64,000 bases of DNA from Betaproteobacteria bacterium (GTDB lineage: Bacteria > Pseudomonadota > Gammaproteobacteria > Burkholderiales > Ga0077523), in assembly GCA_016713305.1 (NCBI GenBank), contig JADJPK010000004.1, forward strand, positions 744,001 to 808,000, written 5' to 3'. The notes beneath the pieces were generated by a model. The model did not search any database. It had not been told where the DNA came from and saw nothing but the letters and a program-made list of their open reading frames with translations. A program made the position numbers and the translations under genes. Below are positions 36,285 through 45,411 of the stretch, piece by piece. How positions within the stretch are numbered: the first letter of the stretch is position 1; each line of letters begins with the position of its first letter.

Positions 36285-37622
36285 TCAGCGGAACAGCGAT
36301 TCCATTTCCCGCCGCACCCGCACGGCGGCGTTGGATTCGTCGACGGCAATGTCGGCCCAACGGAGAGGCTCCCCGGCCGCGACCGGACGTACGACCTTCC
36401 ACCCGTGCGCCAGTCCCAGCGGCAGACCACCGATCCGCAGAGACTCTTCCGCCGGCATGAGGCGCCCCACGACGGTGTAGCCGCCCTCTCCGTCCAAGAT
36501 CTCCCCGGGCGCGAGCGCACGTTTTGCGCTGGCCACGACGTCCGCCCTGAAGCCGGTGGGGCATCCGGTGGCTTCCTTGCGGACACCCACGGAAGCGACC
36601 GATATTCCGACCTCGAGACCGATGAGGTGCCACCGCTTGTACAGACAGGCATAGCGTCCTGACGGATCGGTCCGCACTCCGTACTCCGCGAAGCACCGCC
36701 GGATGTACTCCGTGTCGCCCTCGAATACGACCCAGACGCCGAATCGGATGTCGTAGGGAATGGGTGTGCCGTCCTTTTCCAGCGAGGACACCACTTCGAC
36801 CTGCCCTCGGTGATGCAGCACGCCGCCTTCCTCGCGCGGCCGGATGACCTTCGGAATGTCGTCGACGCTGGCCGGCGGATAGGCGAGACCCCAGGGAGCC
36901 GGCGTCAGCCCCGTTGCGTTGCATACCGCCGTGCTTTCGATCGCAGGCTTGGATCCGTCGAGGAAGGAATTGAACATCTTCGGGTTGAGTCCGCCGATCC
37001 TGGCCTGTTCCGGCGTCAGCCCGTAGTGCCCCCACACCGTCTCGGGCGTGGATTGCGCGAAATGTGGCAGCCACTTGTGGCCGCGACCGGCCGAGATCAC
37101 GTTGAAACCGGCCGCCCGCGCCCAATCCACGAGATCGCAGATGAGTGCCGGCTGATCGCCGTAGGCGAGGCTGTACACCACGCCCGCTTCGCGGGCCCGC
37201 CGGGCGAGCAGCGGCCCGCAGAAGGCGTCTGCCTCAACGGTCACCATCACGACGTGCTTCCCGTGGCGGAACGCCTCGAGCGCGTGGTCGACCGCGGCCA
37301 TGGGATTGCCCGTGGCTTCCACGACGATGTCGATGGCGGGGTGCCGGACCAGCGACGTCCAGTCGTCGGTCACGTGCGTGAGTCCGCTGGCCAGCGCGGC
37401 GTCGATCGAGACGGCCTCGGCGCGACCGGCCTGCCATCCGACACGCTCGAGATTCGCGCGGGCGCCTGCGGGATGAAGGTCCGCGATGCATGCGAGGTGA
37501 ACGCCTGGCGTCTTCGGCACCTGGGCGAGATACATTGCACCGAACTTCCCGGCGCCGATCAGGCCGATGCGAAGCGGCGAGCCGCCGGCCTGCCTCTCGA
37601 GGAGTTTGGCGTGAAGATTCAT
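36285..37622 (-). CDS. NAD(P)-dependent oxidoreductase with C-terminal SAF domain (COG4091 type)
   Basis: Protein of 445 residues. N-terminal Rossmann fold 'RIGLIGAGKFGAMYLAQV', then a homoserine-dehydrogenase-like region ('IDIVVEATGNPMAAVDHALEAFRHGKHVVMVTVEADAF'), and a C-terminal SAF domain ('RALAPGEILDGEGGYTVVGRLMPAEE ... VVRPVAAGEPLRWADI') like those of antifreeze/FlgA/sialate-synthase proteins. Members act on phosphorylated sugars or sugar acids in a few characterised cases; the substrate here is not predictable and no sugar-catabolic genes flank it. Convergent with the helicase gene, 13 bp apart. Confidence 0.8.
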   Translation of the reverse strand: MNLHAKLLERQAGGSPLRIGLIGAGKFGAMYLAQVPKTPGVHLACIADLHPAGARANLERVGWQAGRAEAVSIDAALASGLTHVTDDWTSLVRHPAIDIVVEATGNPMAAVDHALEAFRHGKHVVMVTVEADAFCGPLLARRAREAGVVYSLAYGDQPALICDLVDWARAAGFNVISAGRGHKWLPHFAQSTPETVWGHYGLTPEQARIGGLNPKMFNSFLDGSKPAIESTAVCNATGLTPAPWGLAYPPASVDDIPKVIRPREEGGVLHHRGQVEVVSSLEKDGTPIPYDIRFGVWVVFEGDTEYIRRCFAEYGVRTDPSGRYACLYKRWHLIGLEVGISVASVGVRKEATGCPTGFRADVVASAKRALAPGEILDGEGGYTVVGRLMPAEESLRIGGLPLGLAHGWKVVRPVAAGEPLRWADIAVDESNAAVRVRREMESLFR

Positions 37623-37742
37623 GGTTCGATTCGTCTCCCTGGGTGAGTTTCAATGTGCCATGGCATGCCGCACGTGGCGATCTCTCGACGTTCAACAGCG
37701 TGCAGGCGGACTCCGTACCGCACGGCTCCCGGATCGCGGCAG

Positions 37743-39575
37743 TCAGAAGTTCGCGGGAGGCGCCGGAATCACTTCGGATTCCGCATCGGGCGCCGGCGGC
37801 GTCCGCTCCCCGGAAATCTCGCCGCGGGGTGATTCGGTGCGGGCGAACTGGATGCGATGCAGCCGGGCATAGATGCCATCCTGCCGCATCAGCTCACCGT
37901 GAGATCCGATCTCCGCGATGCGCCCTTCGTCGAGTACGATGATCCGGTCGGCGTTCTCGATGGTGGATAACCGATGCGCGATCACCAGCGTGGTCCGTCC
38001 TTCCATCAGTCGGTCCAGCGCAGCCTGGACCTGCCTTTCGGATTCGGAATCCAGCGCGGACGTGGCTTCGTCAAGAATGAGGATCGGCGCGTTCTTGAGC
38101 AGCGTGCGGGCAATGGCGAGGCGCTGGCGCTGGCCGCCGGACAGCCGGACACCGTTTTCTCCCACGATGGTGGCGAGCCCCTGCGGCATGTCGCGGATGA
38201 AGCCCATGGCGTTCGCGGCTTCGGCGGCCGCGATCACTTCGGACTGGGTCGCCCCTGCACGGGCGCCGTAGGCGATGTTGGCGGCAATCGTGTCGTTGAA
38301 CAGCGCGACTTCCTGCGACACGAGCGCGATGTTCGACCTCAGGCTTTCGAGAGAGATGTCGCGGAGGTCAAGTCCATCCAGAAGAATACGGCCGGAGGTG
38401 GGCTGATAGAACCGCGGAACGAGATTGGCCAGCGTCGTCTTACCTCCTCCCGAAGGTCCCACGAGCGCGATCGTCTCACCTGCGCGAATGAACAACGAGA
38501 TGTCTCGAAGTGCGGGCCGTTCGGCACGCGCATACTGCATCGTGACGTTCTCGAAGACGAGATCGCCGCGCGCGCGCGGCATCCCCAACGTGCCGGAATC
38601 CGGTTCCGGATTCCGATCGAGCAGACCGAAGATGCTCTCCGCAGCGGCGAGGCCCTTCTGCAACTGCTCGTTCACGCCCGTCAGCCGCTTGAGGGGCTGC
38701 AGGAGCATGAGCATCGCCGTGATGAACGACACGAATCCGCCGACGGTCGTCTCGTTTGCCGCCGACTGTCTTGCGACGATGGTGATGATGACGGCGAGAG
38801 CGATGGCAGCGATGAGTTGCACGATGGAGGTGTTGGCGGCCGCCGCCGCCGCGTACTTCATGCTGAACCGGCGGACCCGGTTGGCGCTGTCGTGGAACCG
38901 GCGGGTCTCGTAGGAGGCTCCGCCGAATATCTTCACGACCTTCTGACAGTCGATCCCTTCCTGGAGGACCTGCGTGGTATCGCCCATGGCCTGCTGCACT
39001 TCGCGGCCCACGCGGCGAAGACGGCGGCTGAAGAGACGAACGATCAGCGTGATGCCGGGCACGGTCACCAGGGTGATGAGCGTGAGCTTCCAGTTGAGGT
39101 AGAAAAGCCACCCCAGCAGACCGGCGATGGTGATGCTGTCCTTGAGGGATACGGTGACGGCGGAAGTGGCAGCGGACGTGACCTGCGTCACGTCGAAGGT
39201 GACCTTGGAGACGAGGTTGCCGCTCACCTGCTCGTCGTAGAAATCGACCGGGAGCACCATGAACTTGCGGAACATGGCTTCCCGCAGGTCCAGAACCACC
39301 CTCGTGGCAACCCAGTTCGAACAGTAACTTTCGATGAAGTTGGCGACACCCCGTATCAGGAATAGCGCCACGAGCGCGACCGGCATCCATTGCATCAACC
39401 ATGGATCCTTCTCCACGAAGGTTCCATCCAGCAACGGCTTCATCAGAGCCGGCAAGGCCGGCTCGGTCACGGCCGCCACGATGGTGCCGAGAACCGATGC
39501 GGCGAAGATGCGCCAGTAGGGACGGACGTAGCGCAGAAGTCGCAGATAAAGCTGCGCGCTCGTCGGAGTAGACAT
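37743..39575 (-). CDS. msbA: Lipid A/lipid flippase ABC transporter MsbA
   Basis: Homodimeric ABC exporter that flips lipid A-core across the inner membrane. 610 residues: six-helix transmembrane domain (about 20-310) containing 'LREAMFRKFMVLPVDFYDEQVSGNLVSKVTFDVTQV', then the ATPase domain with Walker A GPSGGGKTT, Q-loop 'ALVSQEVALFNDTI', signature LSGGQRQR, Walker B 'ILILDEATSALD' and H-loop 'VIAHRLSTI'. A Pro/Glu-rich tail of about 30 residues is extra. No lpxK follows, although msbA-lpxK is common. Confidence 0.93.
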   Translation of the reverse strand: MSTPTSAQLYLRLLRYVRPYWRIFAASVLGTIVAAVTEPALPALMKPLLDGTFVEKDPWLMQWMPVALVALFLIRGVANFIESYCSNWVATRVVLDLREAMFRKFMVLPVDFYDEQVSGNLVSKVTFDVTQVTSAATSAVTVSLKDSITIAGLLGWLFYLNWKLTLITLVTVPGITLIVRLFSRRLRRVGREVQQAMGDTTQVLQEGIDCQKVVKIFGGASYETRRFHDSANRVRRFSMKYAAAAAANTSIVQLIAAIALAVIITIVARQSAANETTVGGFVSFITAMLMLLQPLKRLTGVNEQLQKGLAAAESIFGLLDRNPEPDSGTLGMPRARGDLVFENVTMQYARAERPALRDISLFIRAGETIALVGPSGGGKTTLANLVPRFYQPTSGRILLDGLDLRDISLESLRSNIALVSQEVALFNDTIAANIAYGARAGATQSEVIAAAEAANAMGFIRDMPQGLATIVGENGVRLSGGQRQRLAIARTLLKNAPILILDEATSALDSESERQVQAALDRLMEGRTTLVIAHRLSTIENADRIIVLDEGRIAEIGSHGELMRQDGIYARLHRIQFARTESPRGEISGERTPPAPDAESEVIPAPPANF

Positions 39576-39636
39576 GCCGGGAAGATAGCAGAAAACGCGT
39601 GGCGGACCGGCGCCGCCTCGCGCGCCCGCGCTTCGT

Positions 39637-41607
39637 TCAGCGACCGTCGAAGTGGTAATCCAAGTTCACGAGCACCGCGCGCCCGGCCGCGGGATAGGCG
39701 TTGTAGACGCCCGGCGAGCCCCCCGCCACGCCATAGGAAAAGTAGTCGGCGCCCAGGGCATTCAGCAACACTCCGCGCAGTCGCCAGGGACCGGACTCAT
39801 GTGCAACGGTGAAATCGACGACCGTATAGGCGGGCATCTTCGCATTGAAGGAGTTCGTCTGGTCGTTGTCGAAACGCTGCGTTCCCACATAGGTTGCCGT
39901 CGCGGAAAGTACCATCGCTTCCGTTGCCTGGTAGCCGAGGGACAGGGTCGCCTTGTGCTTCGGAACCAGGGGAATCTCGTTCCCCCCTACCGTGGCCCCG
40001 GAGAACGTGCCGTCACGAAAACGGGCGCGTGTCCAGGCGTAGTTCGCACCCGCGGTCCACTTCCCGGCCAGGGTCACCGAACCATCCAGTTCGAGACCGG
40101 AACGCTGCGTGGGGGGAAGATTCACGTTGCGAAACCCCACCGGGTCGAACAGGATCTCGTTCTGAAGCTTGGAAACGAAGTAGGCCACTCGCCAGCGGGA
40201 ATCGGGGCGGCTGCCGTCCAGACCGACCTCGCGATCGCTCGACGTCTGGGGCTCCAGAAAGTTCGCGGGACCGGCACAGAAGCATCGGACATCGTCCACG
40301 TTCGCGATCCGGAAGCTGCGACCGATCTTGGCGTAGATGGATCCGGCTTCCCCAATTGCCTGACGAAGCGCCAGTTCGGAGGCGCGGATGTTCCGGTTCC
40401 GCGTCGATATCGCACCGGACTCCCGGATCTCGCTGCGCGCGCGCTGCTGTCTCGCACCCAGACTCACCGTCGTGTCCGGCGCGATGACAATCGTGTCTTG
40501 GAAGTACACCGCAGCGTTGTCCTGCTTGCCTGTGCCGGTGTACGAAAAGCTGGTGATGCGGTTGTCGAAATCCCAGGATTCCCAGTCGATGCCGGCGATC
40601 AGGGTGTGTTGCACTGAACCGATGCCGAATGGAATGCGCACCCGTGGCGAAAGGCCGAGGACCTTGCTGTCGATGGTGTTGAAGCCTCCGAACTGGAAGC
40701 TCTGGCTGCTGCGATCGCGGTGCATGAAATCCGCCGCGAAGGATCCCCACTCGTATTGTTGCGTTCCCCCCAGCACGACGCGGGTCGCGTCGAGGCTGGC
40801 GGAATCATCCGGAGTCGAAGTGCCCCTGCGATCGGAGACGAGCTGGGCCGCGGACCGAGACGACGGAAGCCGCAGATCCTCCTGGCTATGCGAAACGGCC
40901 AGAGAGAGCGAACCGCGATCCGTGAACCAGCGCAGTTCGGCCTGTGCGTTCTGCTCCCTCACGTCGTTGTTGCGGCGATAGTTGTCGGAAGCCAGGTGGT
41001 TCACGCTGACCGCCGCGGCGAGCCGATCCGATCCAACCGATCCTCTTGCACCCATGCCCCACGTGCCGTAGCTCCCAGCGGTCGCAACGAGCCGTCCCGC
41101 ACGATCTCCCGCCGCGGGGCTTCGGGTGATGACGTTGATCGTGCCTCCGGTGGCACCGCTGCCGTAGAGCACCGCACCGCTTCCGCGGAGTATTTCGATG
41201 CGCTCGACGTCCGCCAGCGACAGGGAGGCGAGGTTGGCGGGTGTCTGTTCGTTCTCGGAAATGCGCTGGCCGTTCACCAGGATCAGCGTGTTCTGATCGG
41301 CGAACATGCCGAAGCCACGCAGGTCGATCTGCCTGTTCGGACTGCCGGCATTGTCCCGGACGACGATGCCAGCCTGCTTGGAGAGGACTTCGGGGATCGT
41401 GGTCGCGCCCGATCTCGAGATATCGTCCGCGGTCAGAACCTGCACACCGACGGGATGATCCGCGGGGGACTGCTGAAAGCGGGCACCGGTGACGACGACC
41501 GTGGGAACGGAAAGGTGAGAGAGAAGATCGGCCCCGGCGGATTCCGCGCAGGGCAGCGCGGAAAGCGCCGGGACCAGCGCCAGGCTGGCAAAGGTGATGC
41601 GGTGCAC
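39637..41607 (-). CDS. btuB: TonB-dependent receptor, probable cobalamin receptor BtuB
   Basis: Outer-membrane 22-strand barrel with plug, about 656 residues. A signal peptide ends near 'ALPCAESA'. The TonB box is probably 'TVVVTGAR', followed by plug blocks 'VQVLTADDISRSGATTIPEVLSKQ', 'NRQIDLRGFG', 'NTLILVNGQRISENEQ', 'VERIEILRGSGAVLYGSGATGGTINVIT'. It ends in 'LDYHFDGR', a barrel-closing strand. The GTG at 41607 is preferred to an upstream in-frame TTG because GAGAAG lies just before it and it yields a clean signal peptide. Assignment to vitamin B12 uptake rests mainly on the cobalamin riboswitch upstream; siderophore or other corrinoid transport is the alternative. Confidence 0.85.
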   Translation of the reverse strand: MHRITFASLALVPALSALPCAESAGADLLSHLSVPTVVVTGARFQQSPADHPVGVQVLTADDISRSGATTIPEVLSKQAGIVVRDNAGSPNRQIDLRGFGMFADQNTLILVNGQRISENEQTPANLASLSLADVERIEILRGSGAVLYGSGATGGTINVITRSPAAGDRAGRLVATAGSYGTWGMGARGSVGSDRLAAAVSVNHLASDNYRRNNDVREQNAQAELRWFTDRGSLSLAVSHSQEDLRLPSSRSAAQLVSDRRGTSTPDDSASLDATRVVLGGTQQYEWGSFAADFMHRDRSSQSFQFGGFNTIDSKVLGLSPRVRIPFGIGSVQHTLIAGIDWESWDFDNRITSFSYTGTGKQDNAAVYFQDTIVIAPDTTVSLGARQQRARSEIRESGAISTRNRNIRASELALRQAIGEAGSIYAKIGRSFRIANVDDVRCFCAGPANFLEPQTSSDREVGLDGSRPDSRWRVAYFVSKLQNEILFDPVGFRNVNLPPTQRSGLELDGSVTLAGKWTAGANYAWTRARFRDGTFSGATVGGNEIPLVPKHKATLSLGYQATEAMVLSATATYVGTQRFDNDQTNSFNAKMPAYTVVDFTVAHESGPWRLRGVLLNALGADYFSYGVAGGSPGVYNAYPAAGRAVLVNLDYHFDGR

Positions 41608-41704
41608 TTGTCTTCTCGCAGAGCACGCCCACCGCGTGCATGTGAGTGAGGAATGCCGACCTGCCAAGGCGCGCCGGGCGACACCTGGCGGTCGAGCAAC
41701 GGCC

Positions 41705-41935
41705 GTCCGGGCCGGTATCCGGGCTCACGAGTTCCACGGATGGTGCTCCGTGGATCAGCGCACCGCCTTCCCACCCCTGTTTCTGCCGGCGTGAGCCGGA
41801 GATGCATGGAGCAGTGGCGTCTTGGCACGACTGAACTCGCTTACCGTTGCGGGGGCAGCACAGGCATCGCGACGGCAGTCGCTCACCTGATTCCCGTTTG
41901 ACCCGAGCTGCTGACAGCAGCACCGGGCACCCGAA
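41705..41935 (-). promoter_or_regulatory. Cobalamin (B12) riboswitch controlling the TonB receptor
   Basis: On the minus strand the conserved elements occur in order: GGGTGCCCGG at the 5' end (near 41925-41934), GGGAATCAGGTGAGC (41881-41895), GCTGCCCCCGCAACGGTAAGC (41839-41859), then the B12 box AGCCCGGATACCGGCC (41710-41725). This is the classic AdoCbl-class aptamer. It ends about 100 nt before the receptor start, leaving room for an expression platform. Binding of adenosylcobalamin should reduce receptor expression. Confidence 0.93.
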
Positions 41936-42062
41936 CGAGCCGTGATTCTAGCAACGAGTCCTGAGGTCCGCCCAGTGGGGCAGCACGTTGACGGCTTCCG
42001 GCCTTCACCGCAATGACTGCGTCATGAGCTGATGCTCTGCGTTCAGAACACGGCGTTAGCCG

Positions 42063-42092
42063 TTGACCCGAATCGTTTTTTTTCAGTATAGT
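42063..42092 (+). promoter_or_regulatory. Sigma-70 promoter of the zapB-like/zapA operon
   Basis: TTGACC (42063-42068) and TATAGT (42087-42092), five of six matches each, are separated by 18 bp. Transcription would start at about 42098-42099, on or next to the ATG of the first gene. Confidence 0.6.
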
Positions 42093-42098
42093 GAGTTC

Positions 42099-42299
42099 AT
42101 GGAAGCCGAACTCACAGCCTTGGACGAACGGATCAAGACGCTGATCAGACTCGCGGACGGGTTACGCGCCGAGAACTCCGAACTGCGTCAGCTGGTCGCG
42201 TCCATGCAGGGAGAGAACCAGCAGTTGCGGGACAGGGTCTCGTCTGCTCGTGCGCGTCTGGAGGGTCTGCTTGCGCGGATCCCCGATTCCGAAACCTGA
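42099..42299 (+). CDS. ZapB-like coiled-coil cell-division protein
   Basis: A 66-residue protein that is almost entirely coiled coil ('ELTALDERIKTLIRLADGLRAENSELRQLVASMQGENQQL'), like the TIGR02449/ZapB family encoded just upstream of zapA in betaproteobacteria. It would bridge ZapA-decorated FtsZ rings. No Shine-Dalgarno is seen and the promoter predicts a leaderless transcript. An in-frame extension to 42063 would run through the promoter and is rejected. Confidence 0.8.
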   Translation: MEAELTALDERIKTLIRLADGLRAENSELRQLVASMQGENQQLRDRVSSARARLEGLLARIPDSET

Positions 42300-42311
42300 C
42301 CGGAGTCTTCC

Positions 42312-42623
42312 TTGGGCAACGAAGCGAAAGCGTTCGACGTCAGCATCATGGGCCGCGAGTTCAAGGTCTCATGCACGGAAGAGGAGCGCCCCGATCTGCT
42401 GCGCGCGGTGGAGTACCTCGATCGGAAGATGTGCGAAATCCGTGACTCCGGAAAGGTGGCGGGCTCCGAGCGTATCGCCGTCATGGCGGCACTCAATATC
42501 ACCCATGAGCTGCTCAAGACGCAGGTATCCGGCGGCGTTGACCTCGGAGACTTGAAGCGTAGAATCGTCGGCATGCAGGCGTCTATCGATGCGGCGATGT
42601 CGAATCAGGATAAATTGTTCTGA
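42312..42623 (+). CDS. zapA: Cell division protein ZapA
   Basis: Promotes FtsZ filament bundling. 103 residues with the ZapA head ('FDVSIMGREFKVSCTEEERPDLLRAVEYLDRKMCEIRDSG') and a C-terminal dimerising helix ('ERIAVMAALNITHELLKTQ'). Start is TTG with GGAG (42302-42305) six bases upstream; no better start exists in frame. It is 12 bp after the ZapB-like gene and followed by 6S RNA, the usual order. Confidence 0.92.
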   Translation: MGNEAKAFDVSIMGREFKVSCTEEERPDLLRAVEYLDRKMCEIRDSGKVAGSERIAVMAALNITHELLKTQVSGGVDLGDLKRRIVGMQASIDAAMSNQDKLF

Positions 42624-42655
42624 TTCGCGGCCGATAACAGGAGTGCAAGACACAG

Positions 42656-42842
42656 TCTTCGCTCCCTGTGGTGTTCGACAGGTCGTTAATTCTCTGAACC
42701 AATGTCACTCACCCGGTTGCGGACCCAAGCAGCGCTTTTGTGCGCGTCCCATGCGGATGTACCTTCGGCGCTCGGAACGCGACCACTCTTGGACCCCAGG
42801 TTCAAGATGCCCGGCCTGACGGCATTTGCGGGGGGCACCCCA
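42656..42842 (+). ncRNA. ssrS: 6S RNA
   Basis: Regulates RNA polymerase sigma-70 holoenzyme by mimicking an open promoter. The 5' part CCCTGTGGTGTTCGACAGG, the flanking block CTCTGAACC, and the 3' part ACTCTTGGACCCCAGGTTCAAG match the betaproteobacterial 6S pattern; TGAACC and GGTTCA can pair on either side of the central bubble, and the 3' GCGGGGGGCACC can close the terminal stem. Location directly after zapA is the conserved one. Exact ends are estimates. Confidence 0.8.
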
Positions 42843-42847
42843 AACGA

Positions 42848-42884
42848 CAGAGGCGATGCGCGAGCGTCGCCTCTGTTTCTTTTC
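42848..42884 (+). terminator. Rho-independent terminator after 6S RNA
   Basis: Perfect 12-bp stem (42848-42859 with 42864-42875, one T-G pair) with GCGA tetraloop followed by TTTCTTTTC. Confidence 0.9.
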
Positions 42885-42885
42885 G

Positions 42886-43237
42886 TGCAGGACCAGCCTC
42901 CTTTGCGTTCTCGTCACTGTCTTCTCGGCACTGGCCGGTCTCATCCCCGCCAGTGCTGTCGGCATCGCCGGCACATGGGAGAAGATCCGAAGGGGGCTGC
43001 CCGCCCCTGCGCCCGCTACCATATCGCCAAGGGATGCGTCGCCCCCGACTGTTGCGGCCCGTTCGCGCGGCCTGGTATGTCTTCGCCGGGCTGCCGTGGC
43101 CCGTCGTTCCACCGTCAGGTGGATCGGACAGCGGAGCGAGATCACAGGCGCCGCATCACCTTCCTTCGCCAATGCTGCCGGACGAGGTCGCCGTGACATC
43201 CTGGGCCGCGGCGCTGCGATGCGGTATCGTTCCGCAC
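42886..43237 (+). other. Intergenic stretch without a recognised gene
   Basis: About 350 bp between the 6S terminator and the SoxYZ-like gene. Several frames stay open because of the high GC content, but none shows a conserved domain or a credible start. In many betaproteobacteria ygfA or the EVE gene follows here; neither is present in this gap. Confidence 0.45.
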
Positions 43238-44032
43238 ATGCACCACACTCTGATCGTCGCGATCGCGTGTCTGCTCCTCGGCGGTCCCGCCGCGGCCGAC
43301 GACACGGTGGAGATCTGGCCGATGCTGCAGTCGAGCCTCTTCGGCACCCGCCCCATCGCCGCCGCCGGCCCCGAGATTGTCCTCTCGCTGCCCGCCCGCG
43401 CGGAAGACGCGGCAGTCGTTCCCGTCTCCATCCTCACACGCCCGCGCCCGGAGACGGTACCGCCCCGCAAGCTCTATCTCGTCATCGAGCGCAATCCTTC
43501 TCCCGTAGCCGCCATCTTCGAGTTCGGCGAAGCCGCGGGCAGTGTCGAGATCGAGACCCGGGTCCGCGTCGAGACCAACAGCCCCGTGCGGGTAGTGGCC
43601 GAGTACGCCGACGGCTCGCTCAGCATGACCACAAAGTTCATCGAAGCCGCTGGTGGCTGCTCCGCCCCCGGCAGCAGAAGCGCTGCAGACGAAGCGGGGC
43701 TTGGCCGCATGCGCTGGCAACTGCCCGACACCGTGCGGTCCGACATTCCCAACCCGGTCACGCTTCTCATCCGCCATCCGAACACCTCAGGCCTGGCCAT
43801 CGACCAGTCCTCGCGCCTGATCGAAACCCCGCGCTTCGTGCGCACCGTGCGCGTCATGTGGCGGGACAGGTTGGTGATGTCGGCGGACGTGGACTTCTCC
43901 ATCAGCCAGAACCCCGCCTTTCGCTTCACCTTCCTTCCGGACGGCAGGGGCACCCTCAGTGCACAAGTCGTGGATTCCAGCGAACTGAAGTTCGAGAGCA
44001 GCGTTCCGGTGGCGGGAGAGGGGGAAAAGTAG
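43238..44032 (+). CDS. Quinoprotein-dehydrogenase-associated SoxYZ-like carrier
   Basis: Periplasmic protein of 264 residues with signal peptide ('LIVAIACLLLGGPAAA'). The first half is SoxY-like and ends in GGC-S-A with Cys141 on the swinging arm; the second half ('RMRWQLPDTVRSDIPNPVTLLIRHPNTSGLAID ... FVRTVRVMWRDRLVMSADVDFSISQNPAFRFTFLP') is SoxZ-like. Such fusions occur next to PQQ (methanol-type) dehydrogenases in methylotrophs; no such dehydrogenase is in this window. The carrier role is inferred from Sox chemistry. ATG 43238 is chosen because it gives a clean signal peptide. Confidence 0.8.
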   Translation: MHHTLIVAIACLLLGGPAAADDTVEIWPMLQSSLFGTRPIAAAGPEIVLSLPARAEDAAVVPVSILTRPRPETVPPRKLYLVIERNPSPVAAIFEFGEAAGSVEIETRVRVETNSPVRVVAEYADGSLSMTTKFIEAAGGCSAPGSRSAADEAGLGRMRWQLPDTVRSDIPNPVTLLIRHPNTSGLAIDQSSRLIETPRFVRTVRVMWRDRLVMSADVDFSISQNPAFRFTFLPDGRGTLSAQVVDSSELKFESSVPVAGEGEK

Positions 44033-44257
44033 AGGATATCCTCGCAGCGGCGCAGGTGGGCGGCGGCGCTCCGCCAAGTATGCGGTAGCTCGCGCGCCCC
44101 AAGTACCTGGGTGTGGTCCATCGCCAAGTCACTTGCTGGAGCGCAGGACCGGATCGTCCGGCAACTTTTCCGCCAACGTCCGCCGGCGCGCGCGAGCAAG
44201 GCGGCGTGGGAATCGAGGGTCGCTGCGCGTGGATTCGCCACATCGCTCCACCCCCGT

Positions 44258-45103
44258 TCAGACCCGTCCCTCCGCTTCGATCTTGTCCCAGAGCTTCCGG
44301 ATCATGTCCTCCAGCATCTGCGCTTCCTCCCATCGATCCGACATCTCGTAACCGTCAGCGCCGGTGATGGCGTACTCCTTGGGTCCCAGTTCGCACAGGA
44401 AGGTGAGCGTGGCGTCGGGCGGAGCGCGCCGGCGCCAGCTGCGGATACCGTACTCCCACCATTGCATGAACAGTTCGACCCAGTGCTGCATGGTCGGAAA
44501 ACTGATCTGCACCTGTATCTGTTCGCGGCTCGCCACGCGTCCGTGAAAGCCCCAGCAGTTGTCGAGGATCCGGTGCATGAGCGCATGGTTCTCGTCGGAG
44601 ACGGGGTACCAGAACTCCCGGCCCACGAGGTAGTGCGAGATGTCTCCCGTGAGGCGCAGGTCGGGAAAACAGTCGAGCAGCCGCAGTGTGAAGAAAAGAT
44701 CGGTGGTCATCCGGTCCCGGTGCGTCTCGATGTGCACGGGGATGTGCGCATCGAACGCGAGGCGTCGCCAACCCTCCAGGTAAGGAATGCACTCCTCCAC
44801 GGAGTGAGGGCGCACGTCGGGCTGCAGGTTGACGTGGTCCGCACCCAGCTCGCCCACGTATTCCAGTACAGGCTTGAGATCGTCCACCGTCTTCGGATAG
44901 CACTGCGCCTGCCAGGTCATGTCGTGTGCCCGCAGGAAGGACGTGACCTCCTTGGCGAACGCGTAGTCGATGAACCGCACCCCGCAACCATCGAAGCCTG
45001 CGTCGCGGATCATCTCGAGCTTGCGATCGAGCGACCACTCATGTCCGTCGGGCCGCCGCCGCTCCATGGCCCAGAGCGACTGATACACGAGCAGTTTCTG
45101 CAT
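44258..45103 (-). CDS. Sugar phosphate isomerase/epimerase-like TIM-barrel protein
   Basis: Protein of 281 residues of the xylose-isomerase-like (AP-endonuclease-2) TIM-barrel family. Opening 'LLVYQSLWAM ... SLDRKLEMIRDAGFDGCGVRFID', metal-site regions 'VNLQPDVRPHSVEECIPYLEGW', 'IPVHIETHRDRMTTDLFFTLRLLDCFPDLRLTGDISHYLVGREFW', and a Trp-rich stretch 'HWVELFMQWWEYGIRSW'. Substrate unknown. A strong GGAGATGAGG ribosome site precedes the ATG, 10 bp after the fghA remnant, so it probably belongs to the frmA transcript. Confidence 0.78.
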   Translation of the reverse strand: MQKLLVYQSLWAMERRRPDGHEWSLDRKLEMIRDAGFDGCGVRFIDYAFAKEVTSFLRAHDMTWQAQCYPKTVDDLKPVLEYVGELGADHVNLQPDVRPHSVEECIPYLEGWRRLAFDAHIPVHIETHRDRMTTDLFFTLRLLDCFPDLRLTGDISHYLVGREFWYPVSDENHALMHRILDNCWGFHGRVASREQIQVQISFPTMQHWVELFMQWWEYGIRSWRRRAPPDATLTFLCELGPKEYAITGADGYEMSDRWEEAQMLEDMIRKLWDKIEAEGRV

Positions 45104-45112
45104 GGCGTTACC

Positions 45113-45411
45113 TCATCTCCGGCCCGCCGTGGAGCGGCACAGGCCGTCTCCAAAACGGCGGCGATGAGGAAGCCATGGCAATCGCACCCGGCAAGCCGGC
45201 CCATCGCAACGGTGCACCCGGATGCGGCCCGGACCTCGTGACATGACCGTGCATCCGGCAATGCCCGGCGCCGGCGCAGGCCTTGCCGGTGCCTGCGGCA
45301 GCACGAACAAGGCGAGACGGCGCTGAGGCTGATTCTTCGTCGACGCGTGGGCGTACACGTCCTGGGCGACGCCGAAACAGCGATGTCCCGAGCAGGCGCC
45401 CTGCGCCATCA

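Noticed and set aside
42705..43199. Minus-strand ORF opposite 6S RNA and the following gap
   Set aside because: No ribosome site or domain; it covers the structured 6S RNA and its terminator.
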